Origin: an uncultured Arsenicibacter sp.
GTDB taxonomy: Bacteria > Bacteroidota > Bacteroidia > Cytophagales > Spirosomataceae
DNA length: 51,574 nucleotides
Assembly: GCF_945952095.1 (NCBI RefSeq)
Contig: NZ_CAMFHL010000018.1
Location: 1-51,574 of the forward strand
Direction: 5' to 3'
In this document: positions 32,881 through 41,333 of the stretch, one piece after another
Layout: each line of letters begins with the position of its first letter
How positions within the stretch are numbered: the stretch's first letter is position 1
Translations under genes and position numbers: made by a program
The notes under the pieces: model-generated
What the model was told of the DNA's origin: nothing
Databases searched by the model: none
What the model saw: the letters and a program-made list of their open reading frames with translations, nothing else

Positions 32881-33189
32881 ATGGTAATGGAAAAAATGAT
32901 GGACGACGACAAACGTATTGAACGTGCCGCTTACGTGCTGAAGGCCGTGGCACATCCGCTGCGCATCAAGATCATTCAGATGCTGAAAGAAAACAAAGAG
33001 CTAAATGTGTCTACGATTTATAAAAATCTGAACGCAGAACAGTCTCTGATTTCACATCACCTGATCAACATGCGTGACAAAGGTATTCTGGAAATCCGTC
33101 GGAGCGGGAAAAATATTTATTATTTCCTGGTCGACAATGCAATGTCAGAAGTAATTGACTGCATTTACCGGAGCAAGGTTTTAGCTTAG
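32881..33189 (+). CDS. ArsR-family winged-helix regulator
   Basis: A 102-residue protein (ATG at 32881; ATGs at 32887 and 32896 are alternatives). The winged helix is clear: LKAVAHPLRIKIIQMLKENK, then LNVSTIYKNLNAEQSLISHH as recognition region, then a wing with LEIRRSGKNIYYFLVDN. No metal-binding cysteine is present in the recognition helix region, so it is not a classical arsenite or zinc sensor of the ELCVC type. It stands alone behind a 200-bp AT-rich region and may control distant genes. Small ArsR proteins like this are well conserved in Cytophagales. Confidence 0.82.
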   Translation: MVMEKMMDDDKRIERAAYVLKAVAHPLRIKIIQMLKENKELNVSTIYKNLNAEQSLISHHLINMRDKGILEIRRSGKNIYYFLVDNAMSEVIDCIYRSKVLA

Positions 33190-33203
33190 TAACGTTGGAT
33201 CTG

Positions 33204-33238
33204 CAGGAGCAAACAACCTGAATTGTTGTTTGCTCCTG
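33204..33238. terminator. Bidirectional terminator between arsR-like gene and ruvB
   Basis: A perfect 13-bp stem CAGGAGCAAACAA/TTGTTTGCTCCTG (33204-33216 with 33226-33238), 9-nt loop, between two convergent genes. Confidence 0.85.
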
Positions 33239-33244
33239 ATACGA

Positions 33245-34276
33245 TCATGAATTAAAGAGTTCGCCCGTCCGGTAGGTGGGCAAAACACCAAGGTGGTGAT
33301 ACGCCTTTTCGGTCGCCTCACGCCCCCGTGAGGTCCGCTTCAGATAGCCTTCCTGAATCAGGAACGGCTCATACACTTCTTCAATCGTTTCTGCTTCTTC
33401 GCCACAGGCTGTGGCAATCGTTGATAACCCGACCGGTCCGCCCTTGAACTTATCGATAATGGTCGATAAAATGCGGTTATCCATTTCATCAAGACCATTG
33501 TGGTCTACATCAAGTGCAGTCAGCGCCATTTCAGCAATACCGACGGTGATATACCCGTTTCCCTTCACCTGCGCAAAGTCACGCGTGCGGCGCAGCAGGT
33601 TGTTGGCAATACGCGGGGTTCCGCGGCTTCGGCGGGCAATTTCAAAGGCACCCGTTTCATCAATCGGCGTCCCGAGGATGGCACACGACCGCTGAACGAT
33701 GCCGGTCAGAATTTTGGCATCGTAGTATTCCAGCCGGCAGCTGATCCCGAAGCGGGCCCGCAGCGGTGAGGTCAACATACCTGCCCGCGTCGTTGCGCCG
33801 ATGAGTGTAAACGGATTCAGTTTGATCTGTACCGTACGGGCATTCGGACCCGAATCGAGCATGATGTCGATCTTATAATCTTCCATCGCCGAATACAGGT
33901 ACTCCTCCACAACCGGATTCAGCCGGTGAATCTCATCGATAAATAACACATCATTCGGCTGAAGATTGGTCAGAAGGCCGGCCAGGTCGCTTGGCTTATC
34001 CAGTACGGGTCCGGAAGTCATTTTGATGTTGGCTTCCAGTTCATTGGCAATGATGTGCGACAGCGTGGTTTTACCCAGTCCCGGAGGACCGTGCAGCAGC
34101 ACGTGGTCGAGTGCATCGCCGCGCTGCCTGGCCGCCATCACGAATACCTGAAGGTTATCCAGCACCTTCGCCTGCCCGGTGAAGTCATCGAACGAAAGCG
34201 GCCGGAGCGCCCGTTCAATTTCTTTCTCCGAATTAGACATGCTGTCGCTGGTACCTTTTAAAATATCTTTTCGCAT
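33245..34276 (-). CDS. ruvB: Holliday junction branch migration helicase RuvB
   Basis: A 343-residue AAA+ ATPase; the start is taken as ATG 34276 (MRKDILKGTSD), though the frame is open upstream. Motifs: Walker A GPPGLGKTTLSHIIANEL, Walker B LFIDEIHRLNP, sensor IGATTRAGMLTSPLRARFG, then an arginine-finger/winged-helix part with RRSRGTPRIANNLLRR and LIQEGYLKRTSRGREAT. It drives branch migration with RuvA; ruvA is not adjacent. The terminator at 33204 follows it. Confidence 0.95.
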   Translation of the reverse strand: MRKDILKGTSDSMSNSEKEIERALRPLSFDDFTGQAKVLDNLQVFVMAARQRGDALDHVLLHGPPGLGKTTLSHIIANELEANIKMTSGPVLDKPSDLAGLLTNLQPNDVLFIDEIHRLNPVVEEYLYSAMEDYKIDIMLDSGPNARTVQIKLNPFTLIGATTRAGMLTSPLRARFGISCRLEYYDAKILTGIVQRSCAILGTPIDETGAFEIARRSRGTPRIANNLLRRTRDFAQVKGNGYITVGIAEMALTALDVDHNGLDEMDNRILSTIIDKFKGGPVGLSTIATACGEEAETIEEVYEPFLIQEGYLKRTSRGREATEKAYHHLGVLPTYRTGELFNS

Positions 34277-34350
34277 GTTTCCTGTGGTATAAAAGCGTAC
34301 TGACAACGGTTATTTCAGGCACGCTTACCTAGTCAAATATACAAAAAAAA

Positions 34351-34433
34351 GGCGGTTTTTCCCATAAAAAAAGCCGCCCGAGGCAGCCCGTTCATACAGA
34401 AAAAGCCCCTCTCTGCCGTAACAGAAAGGGGCC
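34351..34433 (-). terminator. Terminator hairpins after the large secreted-protein gene
   Basis: On the minus strand, a stem of about 12 bp with one internal mismatch (34404-34415 with 34422-34433) starts 8 nt after the stop of the large gene and is followed by a T-run. A second A/T-flanked hairpin GGCGG...CCGCC lies at 34351-34377. Both can stop transcription before ruvB. Confidence 0.75.
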
Positions 34434-34440
34434 TGTTTTA

Positions 34441-37400
34441 TTACCGGATAACCGATACCGAACCGCGCTTGGTAACCCTCGGCCGTTCCGGAAAATACTG
34501 GCTGCCATAGGTTACGACATAGGCATATACCTGCGGCGGATACGAAACGCCTTTATAAAGCCCGTCCCAGGGTTCGGCCGGATTGGTCGTCATAAAGACG
34601 ATCTCTCCCCACCGGTTAAAGATTTTCAGTTCAAAGTCGGTCGTGTAGGCGCTGAACACCTGCAGCACATCATTCTGACTGTCGCCATTCGGCGTAAAGG
34701 CTTCCGGAATAAATACCCTTGCCTCGCACAGGTCTCTTACATTAGCAAAATCTCTGACCACACAGTTGTCGGTGTTGGTAACAATCAGCGAGTAGCTGCC
34801 CGACCGGTTGACCGTAATGGCCGACAAGCTCGAACCAACGTCCGGCCACGAATAGGTCAGGTCCGGCGTACCCCGTACCAGCAAGGTCGTTGACTGCCCG
34901 TCGCCCACGCAGATGGCTGCTTCTTTGGTAAAGGAGAACTGCGGAACCGGCTTCACCCGTACCACCACGGCGTCGGTTACTGAACAGCCGTTTTGTGAAG
35001 CCGTGACCACATAAGTCCCCGACGATACCGGTCGCAGGATGGCACCGGCCGTTCCGTTCGACCACTGGAAACTGGCTCCGCTGGTTCCTGTTGCCGAAAG
35101 CGACTGCGGCTGGTTGGCGCAGAATTCCACATCCGGACCGGCATTTACCTGCGGTGGCGGCAACACACTGACCGCTCTGGTAGCCGCATTGGCGCAGCCG
35201 TTCTGCGTGACTGAATAGGTCACCGTAATAATAGTCGATACATAGGCGGCGCTCGGCGTGAAACTACCCGCCGGCGTTACCCCCGTTCCGGACCAGACCC
35301 CGCCCGTTGGCGAATTACCGGTAAGCTGTACCGGCTGTACGCCGACACAAACCGATAAAGCCGGACCCGCTGATACAGTTGGTTTCGGGCTGAAGGTTAC
35401 GTTCGTAAAATCACTGCCGATACATCCGTTCAGGGTATTGCGGATGGTGATCGAATACGAGCCCGGCGCACTCACTGAAATGGTTGGCGTTGTTTCACCC
35501 GTACTCCAGGTAAAGGTATTCCCCGGCACATTGGCCCCCGCCGGTGTCAGCGACAGTACCTCACCGATACAGGCCTGTGAAAGCGGCGGCAGGTCGGCAA
35601 AACCGCGCGTATCGAGCCCGATATCCACAATAGGAATATTTAACCGGCAACCGCCCGCGTCGCTGATTTCGACGTTATACCGGCCCGCAGCCGCGCCGGT
35701 AAACGGCTGCGTCTGGCTGACAATGGCGCCGGTAGCATCCCGCCAAACAAAGACTGTCGGTGTTCCGCCCGTAATTGTCAGGTTCGCACTGCCGCTGTTT
35801 GGTACACTACACAGCGCAGACATCGACGTTGGTGTTGCTTTCAGCGGGTTGGCCGGCGAGACAAGCGCAAATGAACTATCTACCGTACACTGGGCAGCAT
35901 TGGTGGCCTTGACTTTATAGGTCCCTTCCGAAACGGCTGACAGCAGGTTTGTCGTCGAAGGCAATACTGATCCGTCGGCGCGCGTCCAGACGTAGGTATA
36001 CGTACCCGCCGGTGTCGGTGTCAGGGTTATGGCACCGTCAAGGGTTGTGCAGCCTGTTGGTGGTGTCAGAGCAGCTGTCAGACGTGGTTTTGGTAATGCG
36101 GTCAGTGTAACACTGCCGGTCGCTGTACAAACGCCGCCGGTCGGGTTGTTGTAGGTTGCTGTTACAGAATACACACCGCCTTGCTGAACCGTAATAACCT
36201 TACTGCCTTCGCCGGTACTCCACTTAAACTGTTCATAAATCGGTGTCCCCACCCCTACTGTTGTCGACGTGCCGGCGCAGACGGTCGAACTTGGTGTCAC
36301 CCTCGGATCCGGCGGCCTCCGCAGAATAATGTAAATCTGGTCGGCTTCATAACAATCGGGACTGTTAAAGGCGTAGGCCGTATATTGTCCGGTCTGCGTA
36401 ATTGTATAGGTCTTATTGCGGCTGATTATCCTCCCGTTCCTGACCCAGGCATAATTAGACGCCTCTACCGGAATTGTTAAATCCAGAGACGTCTGGCATA
36501 TATCCTGATCGGGCCCGAGGCTGAACGCCTGCGGGACGGCAACAATCGTCAGGGCATCCGTCACCGTCGTGAAATTACACAGTCCACCGGTGGCGTTTTC
36601 CGTTCGTATCGTAAGCGTCGCTGTATAGGAACCGGGCGTTTTGTAGATGTGCTTCTGTACCTGCGCCGACGTAAACGATTTCGGCACGGTACCGTCCCCG
36701 AAGTTCAGCGTATAGGTTTCTTTCAGCTTCTGGCAGAATGGCCCGATGGTAAACTGAATCGTATCACCCACACACTCCCCTTCGTGTGATAATCCCGGAC
36801 TACTGCTCGGCGGCTGGGTAAAGTTCATGACCTGATTCGGCAGACCCAGCTGCGCCTGACGACCGCCCAGATCCTGTCCGTTGATGTTGAACCGGAGACT
36901 ATCCAGAAAGGTAGCGTTCGGATTTTCGATAACGCCCAGCGAGGTTGAGCCTGGCACTGAGACGTAGATTTTACCGTCGGTAGCCACCTGCAACGCACCG
37001 AACTGCTGCGTGGTACTGGTCGCAATTTCGGTACGGGAAGCCGTTAATGCATCCGGGTCGGTTTGCTTCAGGTCGTACTGTACAAGGTAGGAGGACGCAT
37101 TCGTAGCGCTTGAGGGGTTACCTAATAACGTCACGAACAGTTTTGTCCCGTCGGGTGAGAACTCTACCCCATACGCATCAGGCGGAGCCGGCCCGAGGTC
37201 AATCGTTCGCTTGTAGGTCAGATCACCGGTCTGGGTATCAAACTCATAGAGCTCAACCATGTTGTTCGGCGGTCCTGGCACCACGCCCGGCACGACTACT
37301 GCCAATTGCTTAATGGCTGTATTCGACGCCCCCGGCGTGGCCGTTCCGCCTGTTGCCGAGGTACTGATGGCAGGCCCGAACTTCATATAGCCCTGTGCCT

Positions 37401-38649
37401 GCGCTACGTTTGTCTGCGAGGCACCGGCCGAAACCGTTGTCTGGGTCGGTGTACCGCTGCGGGTCAGGTGCGTAATCCGGAAAACATCGCTGCCAAAGTC
37501 ATGGGTTACTACCCAGTATGTCGTATCCGCTTCGTTCTGAACGGCGGCTGAGCGTTCGGTACTGAGTTTGGTCGGGTCGCTGGAGACCGGCAGGTTAACG
37601 GCCGTAATCGCTCCCTTGCCGCCATTTTCCCGCATATCAACAATACTGTAGGTCAGCTGCTTGGTACCGTTTACTTCCGCAGTGGTGTAAACGTAATACA
37701 GATATTCGCAGCCACGGCAGGTCGGTTTCGGGACAATCAGCGCCGATTGCGTTGATTTCTGATCGCCCCCCAGCAAGGCAGAAGCCGTTCCGGGGGCAGT
37801 GGCCATAATATTGCCGTCGGCATCGTAGATGTAGATACCATCCGTGTAAAACTGAAGCTGACCTTTGCTGTTGGAAATCGATGAAGCCCCTTCCAGGGTT
37901 TTCAGTTTCCCGTCGGTCAGGGGTTGTGGTGAGCCTCCCGCAAAGTCAAGACCGGCGTTGCTGCCGAAGTACCACTTGGCCGACGGTGATCCGGGCGGCT
38001 CAAAACACACATCCACGTGGATCAGGTCTTCATACGGACAGCCGTCGGACTTAACCTCGACCGAATAACAACCGGATTCCGTAACACTCAGCGTCTGGGT
38101 CGTTTGCCCCTTGGGAGCCCATTTGTAGGTATAGTCCGGCTGCGAAGCCCCCTGATACGGATCAAGCGTCAGGGTTTCACCCTTACAAATCGTCGTATCG
38201 GTCCGCCATTTGGTAAATGACTGCGGGGATTGGCCGACCGTGATCGGAATCGTACTGTTCAGTGTTGTCCCGTTGGCTAAGGTTCTGGTCAGGATAAATG
38301 TCTGTTCACCTACACCGCTGAACTGATGGGTTACCGTGCGGGTGGTAGCCGTTACGCCGGTTCCGCTGCCGGGTGTTGTTGTCCCGCTGCCGGGCGTCGA
38401 GGGGCCGAACTGCCAGCTCCAGGCCGTTACGTCGGTCCGCGAATCCGTAAACGTCACGGCTCCGCTGCCACACGCCGTATTGGCGGTCGGTGAGCATAAG
38501 CTTCCCTGTGCCGTGATACTGAACGATTGTAAAACGGTGACGTTCTGAGGAGGACCGGTAAGCTGTGCAAGTGCCCCGTTGATCCCCGGGAGTATGCCCA
38601 ACCAAATGATCAGTCCAAGAATATAGTTGAGTGTAGTCTTTGTTGACAT
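34441..38649 (-). CDS. Giant surface protein with PKD/Ig repeats and type B T9SS C-terminal domain
   Basis: A 1402-residue protein with a signal peptide (~residues 1-28, ending GALAQ). A PKD-like N-terminal part is followed by a propeller-like region (WYFGSNAGLDFAGGSPQPLT, then LQFYTDGIYIYDADGNIMAT) typical of large Cytophagales proteins. Then come PKD and Ig-like repeats (e.g. GTYVVTASQNGCSVTDAVVV, GSYSITIRNTLNGCIGSDF). The last ~90 residues are a gliding-motility-associated CHU_C domain: VFIPEAFTPNGDSQNDVLQV, FELKIFNRWGEIVFMT, EPWDGLYKG. This domain directs export by the type IX secretion system with help of a SprF/PorP protein, encoded divergently next door. It is probably an adhesin or surface filament. 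The Ser/Thr/Gly-rich repeats look recombined. Confidence 0.9.
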   Translation of the reverse strand: MSTKTTLNYILGLIIWLGILPGINGALAQLTGPPQNVTVLQSFSITAQGSLCSPTANTACGSGAVTFTDSRTDVTAWSWQFGPSTPGSGTTTPGSGTGVTATTRTVTHQFSGVGEQTFILTRTLANGTTLNSTIPITVGQSPQSFTKWRTDTTICKGETLTLDPYQGASQPDYTYKWAPKGQTTQTLSVTESGCYSVEVKSDGCPYEDLIHVDVCFEPPGSPSAKWYFGSNAGLDFAGGSPQPLTDGKLKTLEGASSISNSKGQLQFYTDGIYIYDADGNIMATAPGTASALLGGDQKSTQSALIVPKPTCRGCEYLYYVYTTAEVNGTKQLTYSIVDMRENGGKGAITAVNLPVSSDPTKLSTERSAAVQNEADTTYWVVTHDFGSDVFRITHLTRSGTPTQTTVSAGASQTNVAQAQGYMKFGPAISTSATGGTATPGASNTAIKQLAVVVPGVVPGPPNNMVELYEFDTQTGDLTYKRTIDLGPAPPDAYGVEFSPDGTKLFVTLLGNPSSATNASSYLVQYDLKQTDPDALTASRTEIATSTTQQFGALQVATDGKIYVSVPGSTSLGVIENPNATFLDSLRFNINGQDLGGRQAQLGLPNQVMNFTQPPSSSPGLSHEGECVGDTIQFTIGPFCQKLKETYTLNFGDGTVPKSFTSAQVQKHIYKTPGSYTATLTIRTENATGGLCNFTTVTDALTIVAVPQAFSLGPDQDICQTSLDLTIPVEASNYAWVRNGRIISRNKTYTITQTGQYTAYAFNSPDCYEADQIYIILRRPPDPRVTPSSTVCAGTSTTVGVGTPIYEQFKWSTGEGSKVITVQQGGVYSVTATYNNPTGGVCTATGSVTLTALPKPRLTAALTPPTGCTTLDGAITLTPTPAGTYTYVWTRADGSVLPSTTNLLSAVSEGTYKVKATNAAQCTVDSSFALVSPANPLKATPTSMSALCSVPNSGSANLTITGGTPTVFVWRDATGAIVSQTQPFTGAAAGRYNVEISDAGGCRLNIPIVDIGLDTRGFADLPPLSQACIGEVLSLTPAGANVPGNTFTWSTGETTPTISVSAPGSYSITIRNTLNGCIGSDFTNVTFSPKPTVSAGPALSVCVGVQPVQLTGNSPTGGVWSGTGVTPAGSFTPSAAYVSTIITVTYSVTQNGCANAATRAVSVLPPPQVNAGPDVEFCANQPQSLSATGTSGASFQWSNGTAGAILRPVSSGTYVVTASQNGCSVTDAVVVRVKPVPQFSFTKEAAICVGDGQSTTLLVRGTPDLTYSWPDVGSSLSAITVNRSGSYSLIVTNTDNCVVRDFANVRDLCEARVFIPEAFTPNGDSQNDVLQVFSAYTTDFELKIFNRWGEIVFMTTNPAEPWDGLYKGVSYPPQVYAYVVTYGSQYFPERPRVTKRGSVSVIR

Positions 38650-38884
38650 AAACTGTTTACCGCTCCCAATTGGCCTAAATTACACAAATCACATAACAGT
38701 TAAAGGGGGCACTACGTTATTGTTAACGAAATGAAAGACGCAAAATTTTATGTTCAGGCGGGTGTTTAACTGAAACCAAACCTTTACATTTAGCGAATTA
38801 TTTTACGTCAAATCATATGCAATTCGTTGCAGATTCTTCGTTATTTCCCTGATTTGGCAAACTCTTTGTGCTGAAGCATTTATT

Positions 38885-39916
38885 ATGGGTAAAAAATACA
38901 TTTTGACTGGTACGCTACTCTTGCTGGTTCGGCTAGCGTTTGCACAGGATCCGCAGTTCACACAGTGGTATGCCGCTCCGCTTTATCTGAATCCGGCGTT
39001 TGCGGGTTCTGCGCTGGCGCCGCGCCTGACGGTGAACTACCGCAATCAGTGGCCATCCATCACGAGCTATGTCACTTCATCTGCTGGTTTTGACCACTTT
39101 ATGCCAGGCATCAACAGTGGCGTCGGCTTCTATGTATTGAACGATAACCAGGGACAGGGCCAGATCCGGTCGACGGAAATTGCCGGCCAGTATTCTTACC
39201 AGCTCCGGCTAAGCGAGGCCGCGAACCTGCGTTTAGGCCTGCAGGCATCCTACGTAAACCGCAATCTAAACTATTTCGGGTTAACTTTCGGTGATCAGTT
39301 TACGAATCGCGGGTACACAGGCAACCCGACTTCCGATCCGATTGTACTGCAGCCATCGCCAAAAAACAGTTACGTTGATTTTACGGTCGGCGGGCTTTAT
39401 TATTCTGACTGGGCGTGGATCGGTGCAACCGCCAGCCACATTAACCGGCCTGCGCAGGGCTTTTTTGTCGGTGATAACACCCGCTTGCCAATAAAAGGCA
39501 ATATCCATGCCGGTTTGCGGATTCCACTCCTGGGCTTTACCGGCCGGGGTGATGAGATGGACCGCGAAATCAGTTTTTCGCCGGTAATTCTCTATAAATT
39601 TCAGGGCAAATACGACCAGCTTGATCTGGGTGCCTACCTGACTTACTCGCCGATGACGGTGGGGGTTTATTACCGTGGCCTGCCGTTCAAGCGGTATAAT
39701 CAGTCGCTCAATAACCACGATGCCCTGGCGTTCCTGATCGGGTATCGCGCCGATAAGTTTTCGATTGGCTATAGCTACGATGCGACGGTCTCAACACTGG
39801 GCTTTGCCAGCGGCGGCTCACACGAAATTTCGATTTCATACACCTTCGACCCGATTGAGAAGCGCGCCCGCCGCACCCGCCAGAGCGCCCGGCAGCTTTC
39901 GTGTCCGAAGTTTTAG
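38885..39916 (+). CDS. PorP/SprF family type IX secretion outer-membrane protein
   Basis: A 343-residue protein with a signal peptide (KKYILTGTLLLLVRLAFA) and mature start QDPQFTQWYAAPLYLNPAFA, the signature of PorP/SprF proteins. The rest is a beta-barrel with repeated amphipathic strands and the terminal GGSHEISISYTFD. SprF-like proteins are needed for export or attachment of SprB-type proteins with a CHU_C domain, so this is most likely the partner of the divergent 1402-residue protein. The 235-bp region between the two genes must carry both promoters; AT-rich, no hairpin seen. Confidence 0.92.
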   Translation: MGKKYILTGTLLLLVRLAFAQDPQFTQWYAAPLYLNPAFAGSALAPRLTVNYRNQWPSITSYVTSSAGFDHFMPGINSGVGFYVLNDNQGQGQIRSTEIAGQYSYQLRLSEAANLRLGLQASYVNRNLNYFGLTFGDQFTNRGYTGNPTSDPIVLQPSPKNSYVDFTVGGLYYSDWAWIGATASHINRPAQGFFVGDNTRLPIKGNIHAGLRIPLLGFTGRGDEMDREISFSPVILYKFQGKYDQLDLGAYLTYSPMTVGVYYRGLPFKRYNQSLNNHDALAFLIGYRADKFSIGYSYDATVSTLGFASGGSHEISISYTFDPIEKRARRTRQSARQLSCPKF

Positions 39917-39946
39917 AAGACAGTATTTGTATGAATGATATTATAT

Positions 39947-39987
39947 AAAAATAGGGTTTGTGAAGTAACTTCACAAACCCTATTTTT
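39947..39987 (+). terminator. Perfect 20-bp palindrome after the PorP/SprF gene
   Basis: Arms 39947-39966 and 39968-39987 are exact complements with a 1-nt centre (core TAGGGTTTGTGAAGT). The A-run on one side and T-run on the other allow termination both ways. It lies 31 nt after the PorP stop and 28 nt before a small gene. Confidence 0.88.
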
Positions 39988-40015
39988 ATGGTTCCGTAAC
40001 GCTACGCTATCAGGA

Positions 40016-40201
40016 ATGGAAGAGAAAGAAATGTTACTGGATCTTCGAAAGCGCCTTAGGGATGCACTTCAGGATCTGGAAGATATGATTATCCTTAGTG
40101 ACCCACATAGTGATGACGAAATATTCAGATTCCTGATCACCAAAGCAGCTAATTTTCGTGATACGCTTGCCAAAATTGATCAACGACTTAATGAACTTTA
40201 A
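40016..40201 (+). CDS. Small hypothetical protein (first of a two-gene island)
   Basis: A 61-residue protein from the ATG at 40016. It is wholly helical in appearance (MLLDLRKRLRDALQDLEDMI and FLITKAANFRDTLAKIDQRL) with a short polar hinge (LSDPHSDDEI). There is no signal, cysteine or known motif. The DNA is visibly AT-richer than the neighbours (GAT, ATT, AAA, CTT codons), which suggests recent arrival. The next gene begins 2 nt after the stop, so the two should be co-translated. Confidence 0.6.
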   Translation: MEEKEMLLDLRKRLRDALQDLEDMIILSDPHSDDEIFRFLITKAANFRDTLAKIDQRLNEL

Positions 40202-40203
40202 CT

Positions 40204-40614
40204 ATGGAACAGGTGAAAGATTATCTTGAACGTTACAAACAGGCTAACCGTGACGATCGGGCTAAGGTCCTGACCGAATATCAACTATTCCTTGAAACAC
40301 TCAATGAAGCAGATCGTCAACAAGCTCGCACATACATGCAGGCTGCTCTTAAACCCAGGATTGAGGAAACTGTTAACGAATTAGACACTCTACAGGAAAA
40401 AGCTAACCTGGTTTTAAAAGGCAAAATAACCTACGAAGGACAAGAGTATTTATTAGGTGATTGGGTTACTATTGCAGACTATTGCCGGATATATAATTTC
40501 AGGCCATCCAGAGTACAAAACTGGATTAATAGAAAAGTCATTCCAAGTCAAAATGTCCTTACTATAAAGGAGCTAAATAACCTTAAGCTTCTTAAAAATA
40601 TATCATATCGTTAA
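40204..40614 (+). CDS. Hypothetical protein with possible C-terminal DNA-binding helices
   Basis: A 136-residue protein. The N-terminal ~75 residues are helical and charged (EQVKDYLERYKQANRDDRAK, then EADRQQARTYMQAALK), like a coiled-coil dimerisation part. The C-terminal part, WVTIADYCRIYNFRPSRVQ then NWINRKVIPSQNVLTIKELN, has the layout of a MerR/excisionase-type helix-turn-helix (two helices, turn with proline, basic third part), but this is a pattern judgement. AT-rich codon use matches its partner upstream. It could be a regulator of the pair, a toxin-antitoxin antitoxin, or a cargo remnant. Confidence 0.6.
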   Translation: MEQVKDYLERYKQANRDDRAKVLTEYQLFLETLNEADRQQARTYMQAALKPRIEETVNELDTLQEKANLVLKGKITYEGQEYLLGDWVTIADYCRIYNFRPSRVQNWINRKVIPSQNVLTIKELNNLKLLKNISYR

Positions 40615-40623
40615 TGTATCATA

Positions 40624-40729
40624 AGTAGTAGCACGACTGGATGGCCAGCCCCGTCAAACAGGGCCGCCTGGCGGTCGGGGACGCCTAGTCGGGGACGCCT
40701 AGTCAGGGATACCCAGTCGTGCCACCACT
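40624..40729. repeat. Compound palindrome with conserved loop, copy 2
   Basis: Outer arms 40624-40640 and 40713-40729 (GCACGACTGG/CCAGTCGTGC core) are followed by a T-run at 40730-40736, so it can terminate transcription. Inside are CCCCG/CGGGG arms around AACAGGGCCGCCTGGCGGT (40657-40675), identical to 482-500, and a 14-bp tandem repeat GTCGGGGACGCCTA (40674-40687, 40688-40701) with a third degenerate copy. It sits between convergent genes. Confidence 0.75.
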
Positions 40730-40735
40730 TTTTTT

Positions 40736-41281
40736 TCAATACACCCACTCGTGCGGCAGCTGCAGCTGGCGGGCATAGGGCGCCGGACAAAAGGCATGCA
40801 CCCGCTCCAGCAGCCGGTTTACCGATAGTTCAAAGTCAATATAGTAGTCAGGATTGAGCTTGTTCAGCTTCTTGAGCAGTTGCTCGGTGCGTTTGGCGAT
40901 GTATTCAGCCGTTTTGTCCGACCGCGAATTATAGAACCGCAGCAAGTCGGTCTGTTGATCAAAATACGAGTTGAGCATGTGCAGTTGTAACTCCACCTCC
41001 CCGTACGTATCTTTCGTGACCTTCACATGCCGCGTAATATCACCGCTCAGCGACCGCATGTCCATCATTGCCCAGCCCGGCCAGTCATAGCTGGATTTTG
41101 CCAGCCGGTTAATCGCCGATTTGATGATCTCACGGCGCGTATCCAGCGTCTCCTTATGCTCGACCAGTTCGAACGCAAGACGCTCTACCAGAATATCATC
41201 TTTGGCAATAAGCCGGAGCAGCAGTTTATCTTTTTCGCCCTGCGGCATCCGGACAATGGCTTTTTTCAGGTCAGCATCCAT
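40736..41281 (-). CDS. Conserved-looking hypothetical protein
   Basis: A 181-residue soluble, helical protein. It is charged throughout (LKKAIVRMPQGEKDKLLLRL, then KRTEQLLKKLNKLNPDYYID) with no signal peptide, membrane segment or recognised motif. I do not recognise the family, though it has the look of a widely kept Bacteroidota protein of unknown function. It ends at the compound palindrome and stands alone upstream of the SDR gene's 3' end (52 nt gap). Confidence 0.65.
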   Translation of the reverse strand: MDADLKKAIVRMPQGEKDKLLLRLIAKDDILVERLAFELVEHKETLDTRREIIKSAINRLAKSSYDWPGWAMMDMRSLSGDITRHVKVTKDTYGEVELQLHMLNSYFDQQTDLLRFYNSRSDKTAEYIAKRTEQLLKKLNKLNPDYYIDFELSVNRLLERVHAFCPAPYARQLQLPHEWVY

Positions 41282-41333
41282 GCAGTCTGATCAGTATGAG
41301 AATGTAGTTTGATACACAAACTTACAAACAACC

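Noticed and set aside
40016..40614. Toxin-antitoxin pair as a firm call
   Set aside because: Size, spacing and AT bias fit, but neither protein has a recognisable toxin or antitoxin motif, so only a hypothesis is given.
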